From contig CAWJWL010000005.1 of NCBI GenBank assembly GCA_963846565.1, forward strand, positions 1,550,001-1,614,000: DNA of 64,000 bases, written 5' to 3'. Origin of the DNA: WHSW01 sp963846565. GTDB taxonomy: Bacteria; Actinomycetota; Thermoleophilia; Solirubrobacterales; 70-9. The translations under genes and the position numbers were made by a program. Position 1 is the stretch's first letter; each line of letters begins with the position of its first letter. Below, in pieces: positions 33,744 to 41,916 of this stretch. Under the pieces are notes generated by a model, which saw nothing but the letters and a program-made list of their open reading frames with translations, was not told the DNA's origin and ran no database searches.

Positions 33744-36655
33744 CAGTCGAAATCGAGGGCCTCGGCGGTATCCGCCGAGTCGGCGTGGCCGACCGCGAGC
33801 GCGCCGCCGAGCGCGTAGAGCGTGTTGCCGATGCCAAAGACGCCGAGACCGTGGCGCGGGGTGGGCAGCGGCGGCAGCTCAGCCCAGGTCCCGGCCTCGA
33901 GGTCGTAGGCCTGGACGGCGTCGATCGGCGCGGCCGCGTCCTCGCCGCCGGCCGCGACCAGCTCGCCACCGGCGATCGCGGCGCCGAGGCTGCCGCTCGG
34001 CACCGGCATCTCCGGCAGCGTCGTCCACTCGTCCGTGGCGGGGTCGTAGCGCTCGAACGCGGCCGAGTTCTGATCGGCCGCGAGCTCGCGGCCGCCCACC
34101 GCGTAGAGGTAGGTGCCGTCGGTCACCGCTGCGAGGTGCTCGCGCGGGTTGGGCAGCGGGGCCGCGTCGGTCCACGTCTCGCCGTCGAAGACCTCGGTCT
34201 CGGGGACGAGCTGCCCGTCCGCCTGGCCGCCGATGACGATGAGCTTGTCGCCGACGGCCGCTGCGGCGGCGGCCGTGCGGGGGTGGTTGAGGGGCGGCAG
34301 CTCCTCCCAGGCCTCGCCGCGGAGGGCGAGGACCTCGCCGGAGGTGGTCGCGGTCAGGTCGGCGCCCTCGGGGGTCCAGCCGCCGATCACGACGAGCTCA
34401 CCGTCGTAGGTCGCGGCGGTGGCGTGGTGAAGCGGCTGCGGCAGGTCGGGACCGGCGGTCCAGCTCGAGATCGCCGGGTCGTAGGTCGCTGTGGTGGCGG
34501 TTGCCTCCGCCGCCTCGGTGCCGACGAGCCCTCCGAGCTGCCAGATGCGGCCGCCGAAGATGGCGCCGGCGGCCTGCTGGCGGGGCGTCGGGAGCGACGT
34601 GAGCTCGCGCCAGCGTCCCGCGCTCGGGCCCTCGGAGAAGGCCGTGGCGAGGTCCAGCGATTCGGCGGCCGTGGTCGAGCCCGCGTGGCCCGGCTCGAGT
34701 GCGCCGTCGACCGCGTAGAGCTTCGAGCCGTCGACGACGACGGTGAGCCCGTGGCGCGGGGTCGCGAGCGACGGCAGGGTCGACCACGTCTGCGTCTTCA
34801 GCTCGTAGGCCTGCACCTCGCCGCTGACGTCGGTCGGGAGCTCGCCGCCGACCGTGATCAGGCGGCCCTGCGCGATCGTCGCGTCGAAGCTGCCGATCGG
34901 GTTCGGCATCGGCGGCAGCGAGGTCCACTCGTCCTTCGCCGGGTCGTAGCGCTCGAGCGCGCCGGAGTTCTCCGATGAGGAGAGCTCGCGGCCGCCGACG
35001 GTGTACAGGTACGTCCCGTCCGAGGCCGCTGCGAGGTGCTCGCGCGGCGTCGGCATCGGCGCCGCGTCGGTCCACTTCTCGCCGTCGAAGACCTCGATCT
35101 CGGGGACGAGCTGCCCGTCCGCCTGGCCACCGACGACGACGAGCTCACCGCCGACCACGGCGGCCGCGGAGGCGGCGCGCGGGTGGTTGAGCTCGGGGAG
35201 CTCCTCCCAGCTGGCACCGCGCAGGACGAAGACCCGGCCCGAGGTGTTCGCGGTGAGGTCCTCCCCCTCCGGCGTCCAGCCTCCGATCACGACCAGCTCG
35301 CCGTGGTAGTTGCGCGCGACCGCGTGGTGGAGGGCGACCGGCAGCTCCGGTCCCTGCTCCCACGTCTGGGTCTTCGCGTCATAGGACTCGACCCGGTCGG
35401 TCGCGGTCGCCGCCTCCTCGCCCTCGAGCCCGCCGACGATCCACGCCTTCCCGTCGACGACCGCGCCGGCGGCCTGCTGGCGGGGCGTCGGCGTGTCCGG
35501 GAGCGCCTCCCAGGCGAGATCGGACTCGGTGCCGGTCGCGGTCGTGCTCGCGACGCTCGCCGTCGCGCCCGAGGCGCCATCGTCGCCGTCATCCCCGCCC
35601 CCGGCGAGGAGGACGACCGCCAGCGCGGCGATCGCGACGAGGCCGAGCGCGAGCGCGGCCCGGAGCCCGCCCGGGATGCTGCGGCGCTTCGGCTCGTCGT
35701 CGCCGGGCCGCGCGACAGGGGGTGCCTCGGTCAATGCGTCCTCCGGGGGCTCCGCCGGGGCGTCCACCGCCGCCGCGGTCGCCGAGATCTCCGTCATCCC
35801 GGAAGCAGGGGCCGCGAGCTGGAGTGCGGCGATCAGGTCCTCGCAGGTCTGGTAGCGCTCGTCCGGGGACTTCGCGAGCGTCTTCGCGACGACCTGGGCG
35901 AGCGCCGGCGGACAATCGGGGCGCAGGTCCCGGACCGAGGGCGGCGGCTCGCGCAGGTGGGCCATGATCACCGCGACGCCCTCCTCCTTGTGGAAGGGCG
36001 GGCGGCCGGTGAGGCACTCGAAGAGGACGCAGCCGAGCGCGTAGATGTCGGTGCGCCCGTCGACCTGCTTGCCCTCGACCTGCTCCGGCGCGGCGTAGTT
36101 GACCGTGCCCATGAAGTGCCCGGTGGCGGTCAACCCGCTGACCGACTTCGTGTGCTTGGCGAGGCCGAAGTCGGAGAGGTAGATGTGGTCGAAGGAGCCC
36201 GCGGTGGTGCGGCGGATGATGAGCACGTTCGCCGGCTTCACGTCGCGGTGGACCAGATCGCGCTTGTGGGCGGCTCCGAGCGCTCCGGCGATCTGGCTCG
36301 CGATGGACGTCGCGCGGGCGATCTCGAGCTCGGGCTCGACCTTGAGCAGCGCCTTCAGGTCGATGTCGTCGACGTGGCGCATCGCGATGTAGAGGTGGCC
36401 CTCGGCCTCGCCCGCGTCATAGATCGGGATCACGTTCGGGTGATCGATCGAGGCCGCCGTCTTCGACTCGCGCAGGAAGCGGGTGCGGAAGTCGTCGTCC
36501 TCGGCGAGCTCGGCGGCGAGGATCTTCAGCGCAACCTTGCGGCCGAGGCGCAGATCCTCGGCCAGGTAGACGACGGCCATCCCGCCCCGCGTGACCAGGG
36601 AGAGCAGGCGATAGCCGGCGATCTCGGCGCCGATCCTCGGCAGATCCTCGGTCAA
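33743..36655 (-). CDS. Ser/Thr protein kinase with two extracellular kelch domains
   Basis: A 970-residue membrane kinase. The kinase domain (residues about 10-285) has the glycine loop TRGGMAVVYLAED, the Lys in VALKIL, HRDVKPANVL, DFGLAKH and the APEQVEGKQ segment. A Pro-rich linker and a single helix (LALGLVAIAALAVVLLAGGG, about 335-355) follow. Outside, two kelch modules of about 290 residues each (LPTPRQQAAGA, VVIGGWTPEG, VVGGQADGQLVPE, LYAVGGREL, TPRHGL) form a tandem pair. No PASTA domain is present, so the signal is probably not peptidoglycan. It is coupled to the ParB-like gene downstream. Confidence 0.93.
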   Translation of the reverse strand: MTEDLPRIGAEIAGYRLLSLVTRGGMAVVYLAEDLRLGRKVALKILAAELAEDDDFRTRFLRESKTAASIDHPNVIPIYDAGEAEGHLYIAMRHVDDIDLKALLKVEPELEIARATSIASQIAGALGAAHKRDLVHRDVKPANVLIIRRTTAGSFDHIYLSDFGLAKHTKSVSGLTATGHFMGTVNYAAPEQVEGKQVDGRTDIYALGCVLFECLTGRPPFHKEEGVAVIMAHLREPPPSVRDLRPDCPPALAQVVAKTLAKSPDERYQTCEDLIAALQLAAPASGMTEISATAAAVDAPAEPPEDALTEAPPVARPGDDEPKRRSIPGGLRAALALGLVAIAALAVVLLAGGGDDGDDGASGATASVASTTATGTESDLAWEALPDTPTPRQQAAGAVVDGKAWIVGGLEGEEAATATDRVESYDAKTQTWEQGPELPVALHHAVARNYHGELVVIGGWTPEGEDLTANTSGRVFVLRGASWEELPELNHPRAASAAAVVGGELVVVGGQADGQLVPEIEVFDGEKWTDAAPMPTPREHLAAASDGTYLYTVGGRELSSSENSGALERYDPAKDEWTSLPPMPNPIGSFDATIAQGRLITVGGELPTDVSGEVQAYELKTQTWSTLPSLATPRHGLTVVVDGSKLYAVDGALEPGHAGSTTAAESLDLATAFSEGPSAGRWRELTSLPTPRQQAAGAIFGGRIWQLGGLVGTEAAEATATTATYDPAISSWTAGPDLPQPLHHATAATYDGELVVIGGWTPEGADLTATTSGEVLALRGEAWEELPPLNHPRTAAAAAAVGDKLIVIGGQADGQLVPETEVFDGETWTDAAPLPNPREHLAAVTDGTYLYAVGGRELAADQNSAAFERYDPATDEWTTLPEMPVPSGSLGAAIAGGELVAAGGEDAAAPIDAVQAYDLEAGTWAELPPLPTPRHGLGVFGIGNTLYALGGALAVGHADSADTAEALDFD
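33750..35540 (-). repeat. 900-nt tandem duplication within the kelch kinase gene
   Basis: The two kelch modules align at the DNA level with an offset of exactly 900 nt: a 28-base block at 34201 recurs at 35101, and GCCGGCGGCCTGCTGGCGGG near 34565 recurs near 35465. The copies differ at scattered sites, mostly silent or conservative. Confidence 0.85.
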
Positions 36656-36706
36656 CGCGTTCCCCTCACGGGGGAAAGTCTAGGTCCGGGGGAGGCCGAT
36701 GCCTAA

Positions 36707-37426
36707 CTAGGTCGGCTGCGAGGTCGGCCGGATCAGGATTTCGTTGACGTCGACGTGCGGCGGCTGGGAGAGCGCATAGACGACGGCGCGGGCGATGTCG
36801 TCCTCGTGCAGCGCGCGGTCGGGACCGGGGCGGCTGTCGAAGAACGGCGTATCGACCATCCCGGGCTCGATCAGGGTGACGCGGATGGCGTGGTTCGAGT
36901 GCATCTGGCGGAGCTCCTGGCGCAGGGACTCGCCGATTCCGGTCACCGCCCATTTCGTCGACGAGTAGAGCGAGCCCGGAAGCGCCCGGCGCCCGGCGAC
37001 CGATCCGGTGATCAGGAAGTGGCCGTCGCCACGCTCGAGCAGGTGTGGGAGGGTGGCGCGGATCGTGTAGGCGACACCGAGGACGTTGGTCAGCACCATC
37101 GCCCGCCACTGCTCCGGTGACTCCTCGAGGAAGCCGCGGGTGGCGCCGAAGCCGGCGTTGGCGAACACCGCGTCGATGCGACCGAAGCCGTCGATCGCGC
37201 TCTCGACCAGGCGTTCGACCTGATCCCACTCGGTCACGTCGCACGTGATCGCGAGCGCTTTCTCCTCACCGCCGAGGTCGGTGGCGAGCTGCTCCAACTC
37301 ATCCTCGCGGCGCGCCGCGAGGATGAGGCGGTAGCCCTCCGCCGCGGCTGCGCGGGCGCTCGCGGCGCCGATTCCGCTGGACGCGCCGGTGATCAGGAGG
37401 ACTGGCTGCACGGATTCATCGGTCAT
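36707..37426 (-). CDS. Short-chain dehydrogenase/reductase (SDR)
   Basis: The 239-residue protein is a classical SDR. LLITGASSGIGAASARAAAA is the TGxxxGxG cofactor site and FANAGFG the structural NAG motif. The catalytic set is Ser (ITGSVAGRRA), Tyr and Lys (YSSTKWAV). The Arg in LAARREDELEQL just after the second strand favours NADP. The C-terminus has VTLIEPGMVDTPFF. Substrate unknown. It is divergent from ccmE. Confidence 0.92.
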   Translation of the reverse strand: MTDESVQPVLLITGASSGIGAASARAAAAEGYRLILAARREDELEQLATDLGGEEKALAITCDVTEWDQVERLVESAIDGFGRIDAVFANAGFGATRGFLEESPEQWRAMVLTNVLGVAYTIRATLPHLLERGDGHFLITGSVAGRRALPGSLYSSTKWAVTGIGESLRQELRQMHSNHAIRVTLIEPGMVDTPFFDSRPGPDRALHEDDIARAVVYALSQPPHVDVNEILIRPTSQPT

Positions 37427-37469
37427 GGCGCCAAGTCTACGAAGGCACCTTGCGATAATCGGTCGTCCT

Positions 37470-37895
37470 ATGGATCCGGATCGAAAGCGGAAGATCCGGC
37501 TCGTGGTCGCGCTCAGCGTCGCTGTGCTGCTCTCCGCGGGCCTCGTCTACACGTCGTTCAGCGCCGGCAGCGAGACCAAGCAGCCGTCGGAGCTCGCCGG
37601 CGTCAGCGGCGGCAACTACGAGCTCACCGGCAAGGTCGCCGAGGGCTCGGTCGTCCACTCGGGCTCGGACATCGCCTTCGAGGTCGCCGACCGCGAGGAC
37701 CCGAGCGCGACGATCCCGGTCGAGTACTCAGGTCAGATCCCGGACCCGTTCCGGGAGGGCCGCGAGGTGATCGTCTCGGGCACGGTCACCGATGGCGTCT
37801 TCGTCGCCGAGAAGGACAGCCTGATCACCAAGTGCCCGTCCAAGTTCACCGACGAGGCCGAGGCCGACCCCGAGCACGTGATCATCGAGGAGTAG
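37470..37895 (+). CDS. ccmE: Haem chaperone CcmE, Cys-type
   Basis: A 141-residue protein with an N-terminal membrane anchor (LVVALSVAVLLSAGLVYTSF) and an OB-fold (NYELTGKVAEGSVVHSGSDI, IPVEYSGQIPDPFREGREVI). CcmE carries haem covalently in the periplasm and hands it to CcmF. In most bacteria the haem site is HxxxY; here the matching position reads LITKCPSKF, so Cys replaces His, as in the known CxxxY group, and Phe stands where Tyr is usual. The next ccm gene, ccmF, lies 521 nt downstream beyond a reverse-strand lipoprotein gene. Confidence 0.9.
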   Translation: MDPDRKRKIRLVVALSVAVLLSAGLVYTSFSAGSETKQPSELAGVSGGNYELTGKVAEGSVVHSGSDIAFEVADREDPSATIPVEYSGQIPDPFREGREVIVSGTVTDGVFVAEKDSLITKCPSKFTDEAEADPEHVIIEE

Positions 37896-38366
37896 CTAGC
37901 TCTGTAGCTCGGAGTTGATCTGATCGATGATGCTGCCGAGCTCGGTCTGCGCCTCGCTCGTCGCCGTCTGCAGCGCGGTCGCCGCCTGCGCCGCCTCTTG
38001 CGGATTGCCCTCGGCCAGCGTCCGCTCGGCATCCTCGATCTGGGCCGCGATGTCCTCGACGGTGCTCACGAGCTGCTCCTGCAGGTCGGCGACCTCCTCC
38101 GGCGGCTCGACCGCGGCGATCTCGTCGGCGAGCCCCTGAGTCACCTCGCCGAGATCGCCGGCCACCTCGGCCGCGGCCTCGGGGCTGGTCGGCGGGGTGC
38201 CTGACACGACCTCGGTCACGTCGTCGACGTAGGTGAGCTGCAGCTCGTTGATCTGGTCGACGTAGTCGTTCTTCTCCTCAGTGTCGCCGCAGGCGGCGAT
38301 CACCACCGGCACGAGGAGGACGACGAGGGCAACGGCGGCGGTTGACTTGCGGCGGAGGCGGGTCAT
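37896..38366 (-). CDS. Lipoprotein with coiled-coil-like helices
   Basis: A 156-residue lipoprotein: the leader AAVALVVLLVPVVIAACGDT has the lipobox IAAC. The mature part is acidic and helical (YVDQINELQLTYVDDVTEVV, EEVADLQEQLVSTVEDIAAQ, ALQTATSEAQTELGSIIDQI), likely a coiled coil outside the membrane. It lies between ccmE and ccmF on the opposite strand, which is unusual for a ccm cluster. Role unknown. Confidence 0.75.
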   Translation of the reverse strand: MTRLRRKSTAAVALVVLLVPVVIAACGDTEEKNDYVDQINELQLTYVDDVTEVVSGTPPTSPEAAAEVAGDLGEVTQGLADEIAAVEPPEEVADLQEQLVSTVEDIAAQIEDAERTLAEGNPQEAAQAATALQTATSEAQTELGSIIDQINSELQS

Positions 38367-38415
38367 TGGCGCGGCAGCCTATCCGAGGGATCGGCCCTTC
38401 GCGATACTTCCGCGG

Positions 38416-40636
38416 GTGATCGACCTCGGCACCGCCTGCCTGATCGCGGCTCCGTTCGCGTGCCTGCTCGCGATTGGCGCCGCGCTCGCCGGCGCCAGGA
38501 CCGGCGACCGGAGGCTCGTCGACGTCTCCCGGCGCGCGGTCTACGGGCTGTGCGCGCTTCTGACTGTTTGCGCCACGGTGCTGATCGCGGCGTTCGTCCG
38601 CTCGGACTTCTCGCTGGCGCTCGTCGCCGAGCACTCCTCGACGACGACGCCGACCTTCTACAAGGTGACCGCGATGTGGGGGAGCCAGGGAGGCTCGCTC
38701 CTGCTCTGGGCGTTCGTGCTCTCGATCGCGGCCAGCGGCGTCCTCTGGCTGACCCGCAACCGACACCGCGAGGTCGTCCCCTACGCGACCGCGGTGCTCG
38801 CCGGGCTCGGCCTCTTCTTCACCTGCCTGATGCTGTTCGCGGACGGCGCCAATCCGTTCGAGCGGCTCAACCCGGTGCCGGCAGAGGGGGCCGGGCTCAA
38901 CCCGCTTCTCCGCCATCCGGCGATGGCGGTGCACCCGCCGATGCTCTACTCCGGCTACGTCCTCTGGTCGATCCCGTTCGCGTTTGCGATCGGTGCGCTG
39001 ATCACGCGTCGGGTCGACGCGAGCTGGATCCGCTCGACCCGGCGCTTCGCGCTCACCGCGTGGACGTTCCTCGGTGTCGGCCTCCTGCTGGGGGCGTTCT
39101 GGTCCTACGACGAGCTCGGCTGGGGCGGGTACTGGGGCTGGGACGCGGTCGAGAACGCGGCCCTGATGCCGTGGCTGCTCGGCACCGCCTTTCTGCACTC
39201 GGTGATGGTCCAGGAGAAGCGCGGGATGCTGAAGGTCTGGAACGTGTCGCTGATCGTCGGCACCTTCACGCTCGCGCTGCTCGGCACCTTCCTCGTCCGC
39301 TCCGGGATCCTCGAATCGATTCACGCCTTCGGCGCCTCGACCGTCGGCGGCCCGCTGCTGGCGCTGATCGCGGTCGTCGTCATCGGCTCCGCGGCGCTGA
39401 TCGTCACCCGGCTCGACTCGCTGCGAAGCGAGCGGCGGATCGAGTCGCTCGCCTCCCGCGAGTCGATCTTCCTCGTCAACAACCTGCTCCTCGTCGGCCT
39501 CGTCGTGGTGATCTTCTGGGGCACGTTCTTCCCCCTGATCTCGGAGGCGGTGACCGGCGAGAAGTCGTCGCTCGGATCGCCGTGGTTCGACCAGTACACG
39601 GCGCCGCTGGGGATCGTGCTCGTGCTCTTCACCGGGATCGGGCCGTTGCTGGCGTGGCGAAAGGTGAGTGCCGGGGCGTTCTGGCGCCTCGTTCGGGTGC
39701 CGATCGCGGTCGCGCTCGTCGGCACGGTGATCGTCGGCGTCCTCGGCGATGCGTTCTCGGAGCCATTGGCGCTGCTCATGTTCGCCTTCGCTTTCTTCTC
39801 CCTCGCGGCCCTCGTCGCCGAGTTCTGGCGCGGGGCGGGGGCCCAGCGGGCGCTGACGGGTGGTGGCTACGGCGGGGCGCTCGGGCGCGTGATCGCCCGC
39901 AACCGGCGCCGTTATGGCGGCTACGTCGTCCACGCCGGGATCGCGATCCTGCTGATCGCGGTCGCCGCCTCGTCCAGCTTCCAGACCAGCGAGGACGCGC
40001 GCCTGCTCCCCGGCGAGTCGACCGAGGTCGGCGACTACACGCTCACCTACGAGCGTCCGACCGTCGATCACGAGCCGGCCGAGGAGCGACTGACGTTCGG
40101 CGCCCTGCTCCTCGTCGACCGCGACGGCGAGCGCGTTCGCGACGCTGCACCCGTCGCGGAACTACTACGCGGCGAACACGTCCGACGGCACCGCCGGGCC
40201 GCTGCGGAGCTTCTTCGAGGGCGAGGCGACCAGCGAGGTCGGCCGCCGTGCGGGCCTCGCCGGCGACCTCTGGACGGCGATGCGGCCCGACCTCGAGCCG
40301 CTCGACGAGGTGATCGAGGCGGCGGACGCGCGGCTCGACGCGCAGGTGCCCGAGATCGGCCCCGGCGGGCCGACGCCCGCCGAGCTCGAGGCGATGCAGC
40401 AGATCCCGGCGCTTCAGGGCCAGGCGATCCTGCGCTTCGGCTCCCTCTATGAGGCGACCGCGCTGCCGGTGGACTTCCGGGTCAACGTGAACCCGTTCGT
40501 GCTCTGGCTCTGGATCGGTGGCGGGATCGCGGTGGCCGGTGCACTCGTCGCCGGCTGGCCCTCGCCCGAGGCGCGCCGCCGCCGCGTCTCCGACGTCTAC
40601 GCCGCCCGCCTCGCGCGCGACCTCGGCCGCGCCTGA
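38416..40636 (+). CDS. ccmF: Cytochrome c haem lyase CcmF, one frameshift
   Basis: A roughly 740-residue membrane protein that attaches haem to apocytochrome c. FYKVTAMWGSQGGSLLLWAF and GGYWGWDAVENAALMPWLLG (the WWD domain) are diagnostic, as are HPAMAVHPPMLYSGYV and the many helices. The frame changes at 40136-40137, where TT probably should be T; it then reads ATLHPSRNYYAANTSDGTAG, the periplasmic domain, to the stop at 40636. The sequence is otherwise intact, so this looks like a consensus error. The GTG at 38416 is the start, 7 nt after GATACT. Confidence 0.93.
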
Positions 40637-40649
40637 TCGGCTAGCTGCA

Positions 40650-40940
40650 GTGGAGTTTTTCCTCGTCGTGCTCCTGCTCGTGCTGCTCGCCGGCTTCGCG
40701 ACCGCGCCGCTCTGGCGCGCGACGAGCCGCGGCGAGCGCGAGGATCCGGTGGTCGCCGACCTCGAGGCGCGCAAGGAGGCGAAGTACCGCGAGATCCGCG
40801 ACGCCGAGCTCGACCGCGAGCAGGGCAAGCTCTCCGACGCGGACTGGGCTCGAGCCGACGCCGCGCTCCGCCAAGAGGCGATCGAGATCCTGCGGGCGCT
40901 GGACGAGGCGCGGGGTGGGAGCCTCAGCAACGAGCAGTAA
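40650..40940 (+). CDS. CcmI-like small membrane protein
   Basis: A 96-residue protein from the GTG at 40650 with one N-terminal helix (FFLVVLLLVLLAGFATAPLW) and a charged helical part (LEARKEAKYREIRDAELDRE, GKLSDADWARADAALRQEAI) like the N-terminal part of CcmI and related proteins. It begins 13 nt after ccmF, fitting a role in holding apocytochrome c for haem attachment. It overlaps the next, convergent gene by 17 nt. Confidence 0.75.
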   Translation: MEFFLVVLLLVLLAGFATAPLWRATSRGEREDPVVADLEARKEAKYREIRDAELDREQGKLSDADWARADAALRQEAIEILRALDEARGGSLSNEQ

Positions 40941-41832
40941 GGGTGGCCCGGAGGTCGTCTGCGACGGCCTCCGGGTCGGTGTGCAACTGGTGCCAGGTGT
41001 AGCGGAGGATCGTGTAGCCGAGACGGCGCAGGTGGAGGTCCCGCTCGCGGTCGATGAGCCGGCGGGGAGCGGAGCTGTGCGCGCCGACGCTGTCGAGCTC
41101 GACGATGACGCGGTGCTCGGGCCAGTACGCGTCGACCTTCTTGCCGGCAATCCGGCGGTTGATGAGTGGCTGCGGGAGGTCGTGCTCCTCGCAGAAGAAG
41201 AGGAAGTCGTTCTCGAGCGGGCTGGCAGTGCGAGCGAGCTCGGGGAGGTGGCGGGCGAGGGCTGCGCCGAGGGTCGCGCTCCCGGGGATGCCCCGGCCGC
41301 GGACGCGCTCGAGCTCGACGATGGTTGTTCGGCGGCGGTAGTCCGCCTCCGCGATCGACTTACGAAGCTCGCGATCGCTCGCGTCCGTCGCGAAGCTGAG
41401 CAGGGTCAGGGCAGGTGGGGTGACCGCGAGGCGCTTGTGGCGCATCACCACGAGGTTGCGCGGGTGGTGGAGTCTTAGGCCGTCGGTGGGCTCGCGTCGT
41501 CTTGGGACGCTGACGTGAATGGTGTCGCCTTTGGTTGGTGTGAGGTCCCACCACCAGGCGGCAGTCCGGTGGCTGAGCGCCGCGCCTCTGCCGGCGTAGA
41601 AGAGGGCGGCGATGAGCTCGCCCGTCTCGCTCACGGCGGGATGCCCGACTGCGTAGACGCCCGGATGCAGAAGGTGGAGCCGGCCGCGGTGGCACGCGCG
41701 CCGAATCGCCTTCCTCGTGAACCCCGCTTGGACGAGCTGCCAATGAGCAAGCACTCCCTCCTGCCGAGCCGCGATCCGAACCGCTGCGAGATCCGGCCGC
41801 TTATTGGCCTGATCCTGCATCAGTTCAGCCAC
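40924..41832 (-). CDS. AbiEi-type N-terminus plus DUF559 nuclease-like domain protein
   Basis: A 302-residue protein from the GTG at 41832 (ATG 41820 is an alternative). The N-terminal winged helix AARQEGVLAHWQLVQAGFTR and LLHPGVYAVGHPAVS matches AbiEi_4-type antitoxin domains. The C-terminus INRRIAGKKVDAYWPEHRVI, VELDSVGAHSS and RERDLHLRRLGYTILRYTWH is the Vsr-like DUF559 fold, with the acidic and Lys residues of such nucleases. Single-gene forms are frequent in actinobacteria; no toxin partner lies next to it. Confidence 0.8.
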   Translation of the reverse strand: MAELMQDQANKRPDLAAVRIAARQEGVLAHWQLVQAGFTRKAIRRACHRGRLHLLHPGVYAVGHPAVSETGELIAALFYAGRGAALSHRTAAWWWDLTPTKGDTIHVSVPRRREPTDGLRLHHPRNLVVMRHKRLAVTPPALTLLSFATDASDRELRKSIAEADYRRRTTIVELERVRGRGIPGSATLGAALARHLPELARTASPLENDFLFFCEEHDLPQPLINRRIAGKKVDAYWPEHRVIVELDSVGAHSSAPRRLIDRERDLHLRRLGYTILRYTWHQLHTDPEAVADDLRATLTARC

Positions 41833-41903
41833 CGCGGCCGAGCCTGACCCCCTCACTGCCACGGGTAGTGCGCACTTTGTCCCGAGGGTGTGACGCGGAC
41901 GAG

Positions 41904-41909
41904 TAGGGT
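41904..41909 (+). promoter_or_regulatory. Putative -10 element TAGGGT
   Basis: TAGGGT ends 7 nt before the GTG at 41917, which is the start that fits the decarboxylase family. Confidence 0.4.
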
Positions 41910-41916
41910 GGCGCGC

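Noticed and set aside
35036..36706. Plus-strand open frame of 556 residues over the kelch kinase
   Set aside because: Antisense shadow; the reverse strand carries a complete kinase domain.
38278..40071. Reverse-strand open frame of 597 residues over ccmF
   Set aside because: Highly charged, no motifs; ccmF motifs on the plus strand are unmistakable.
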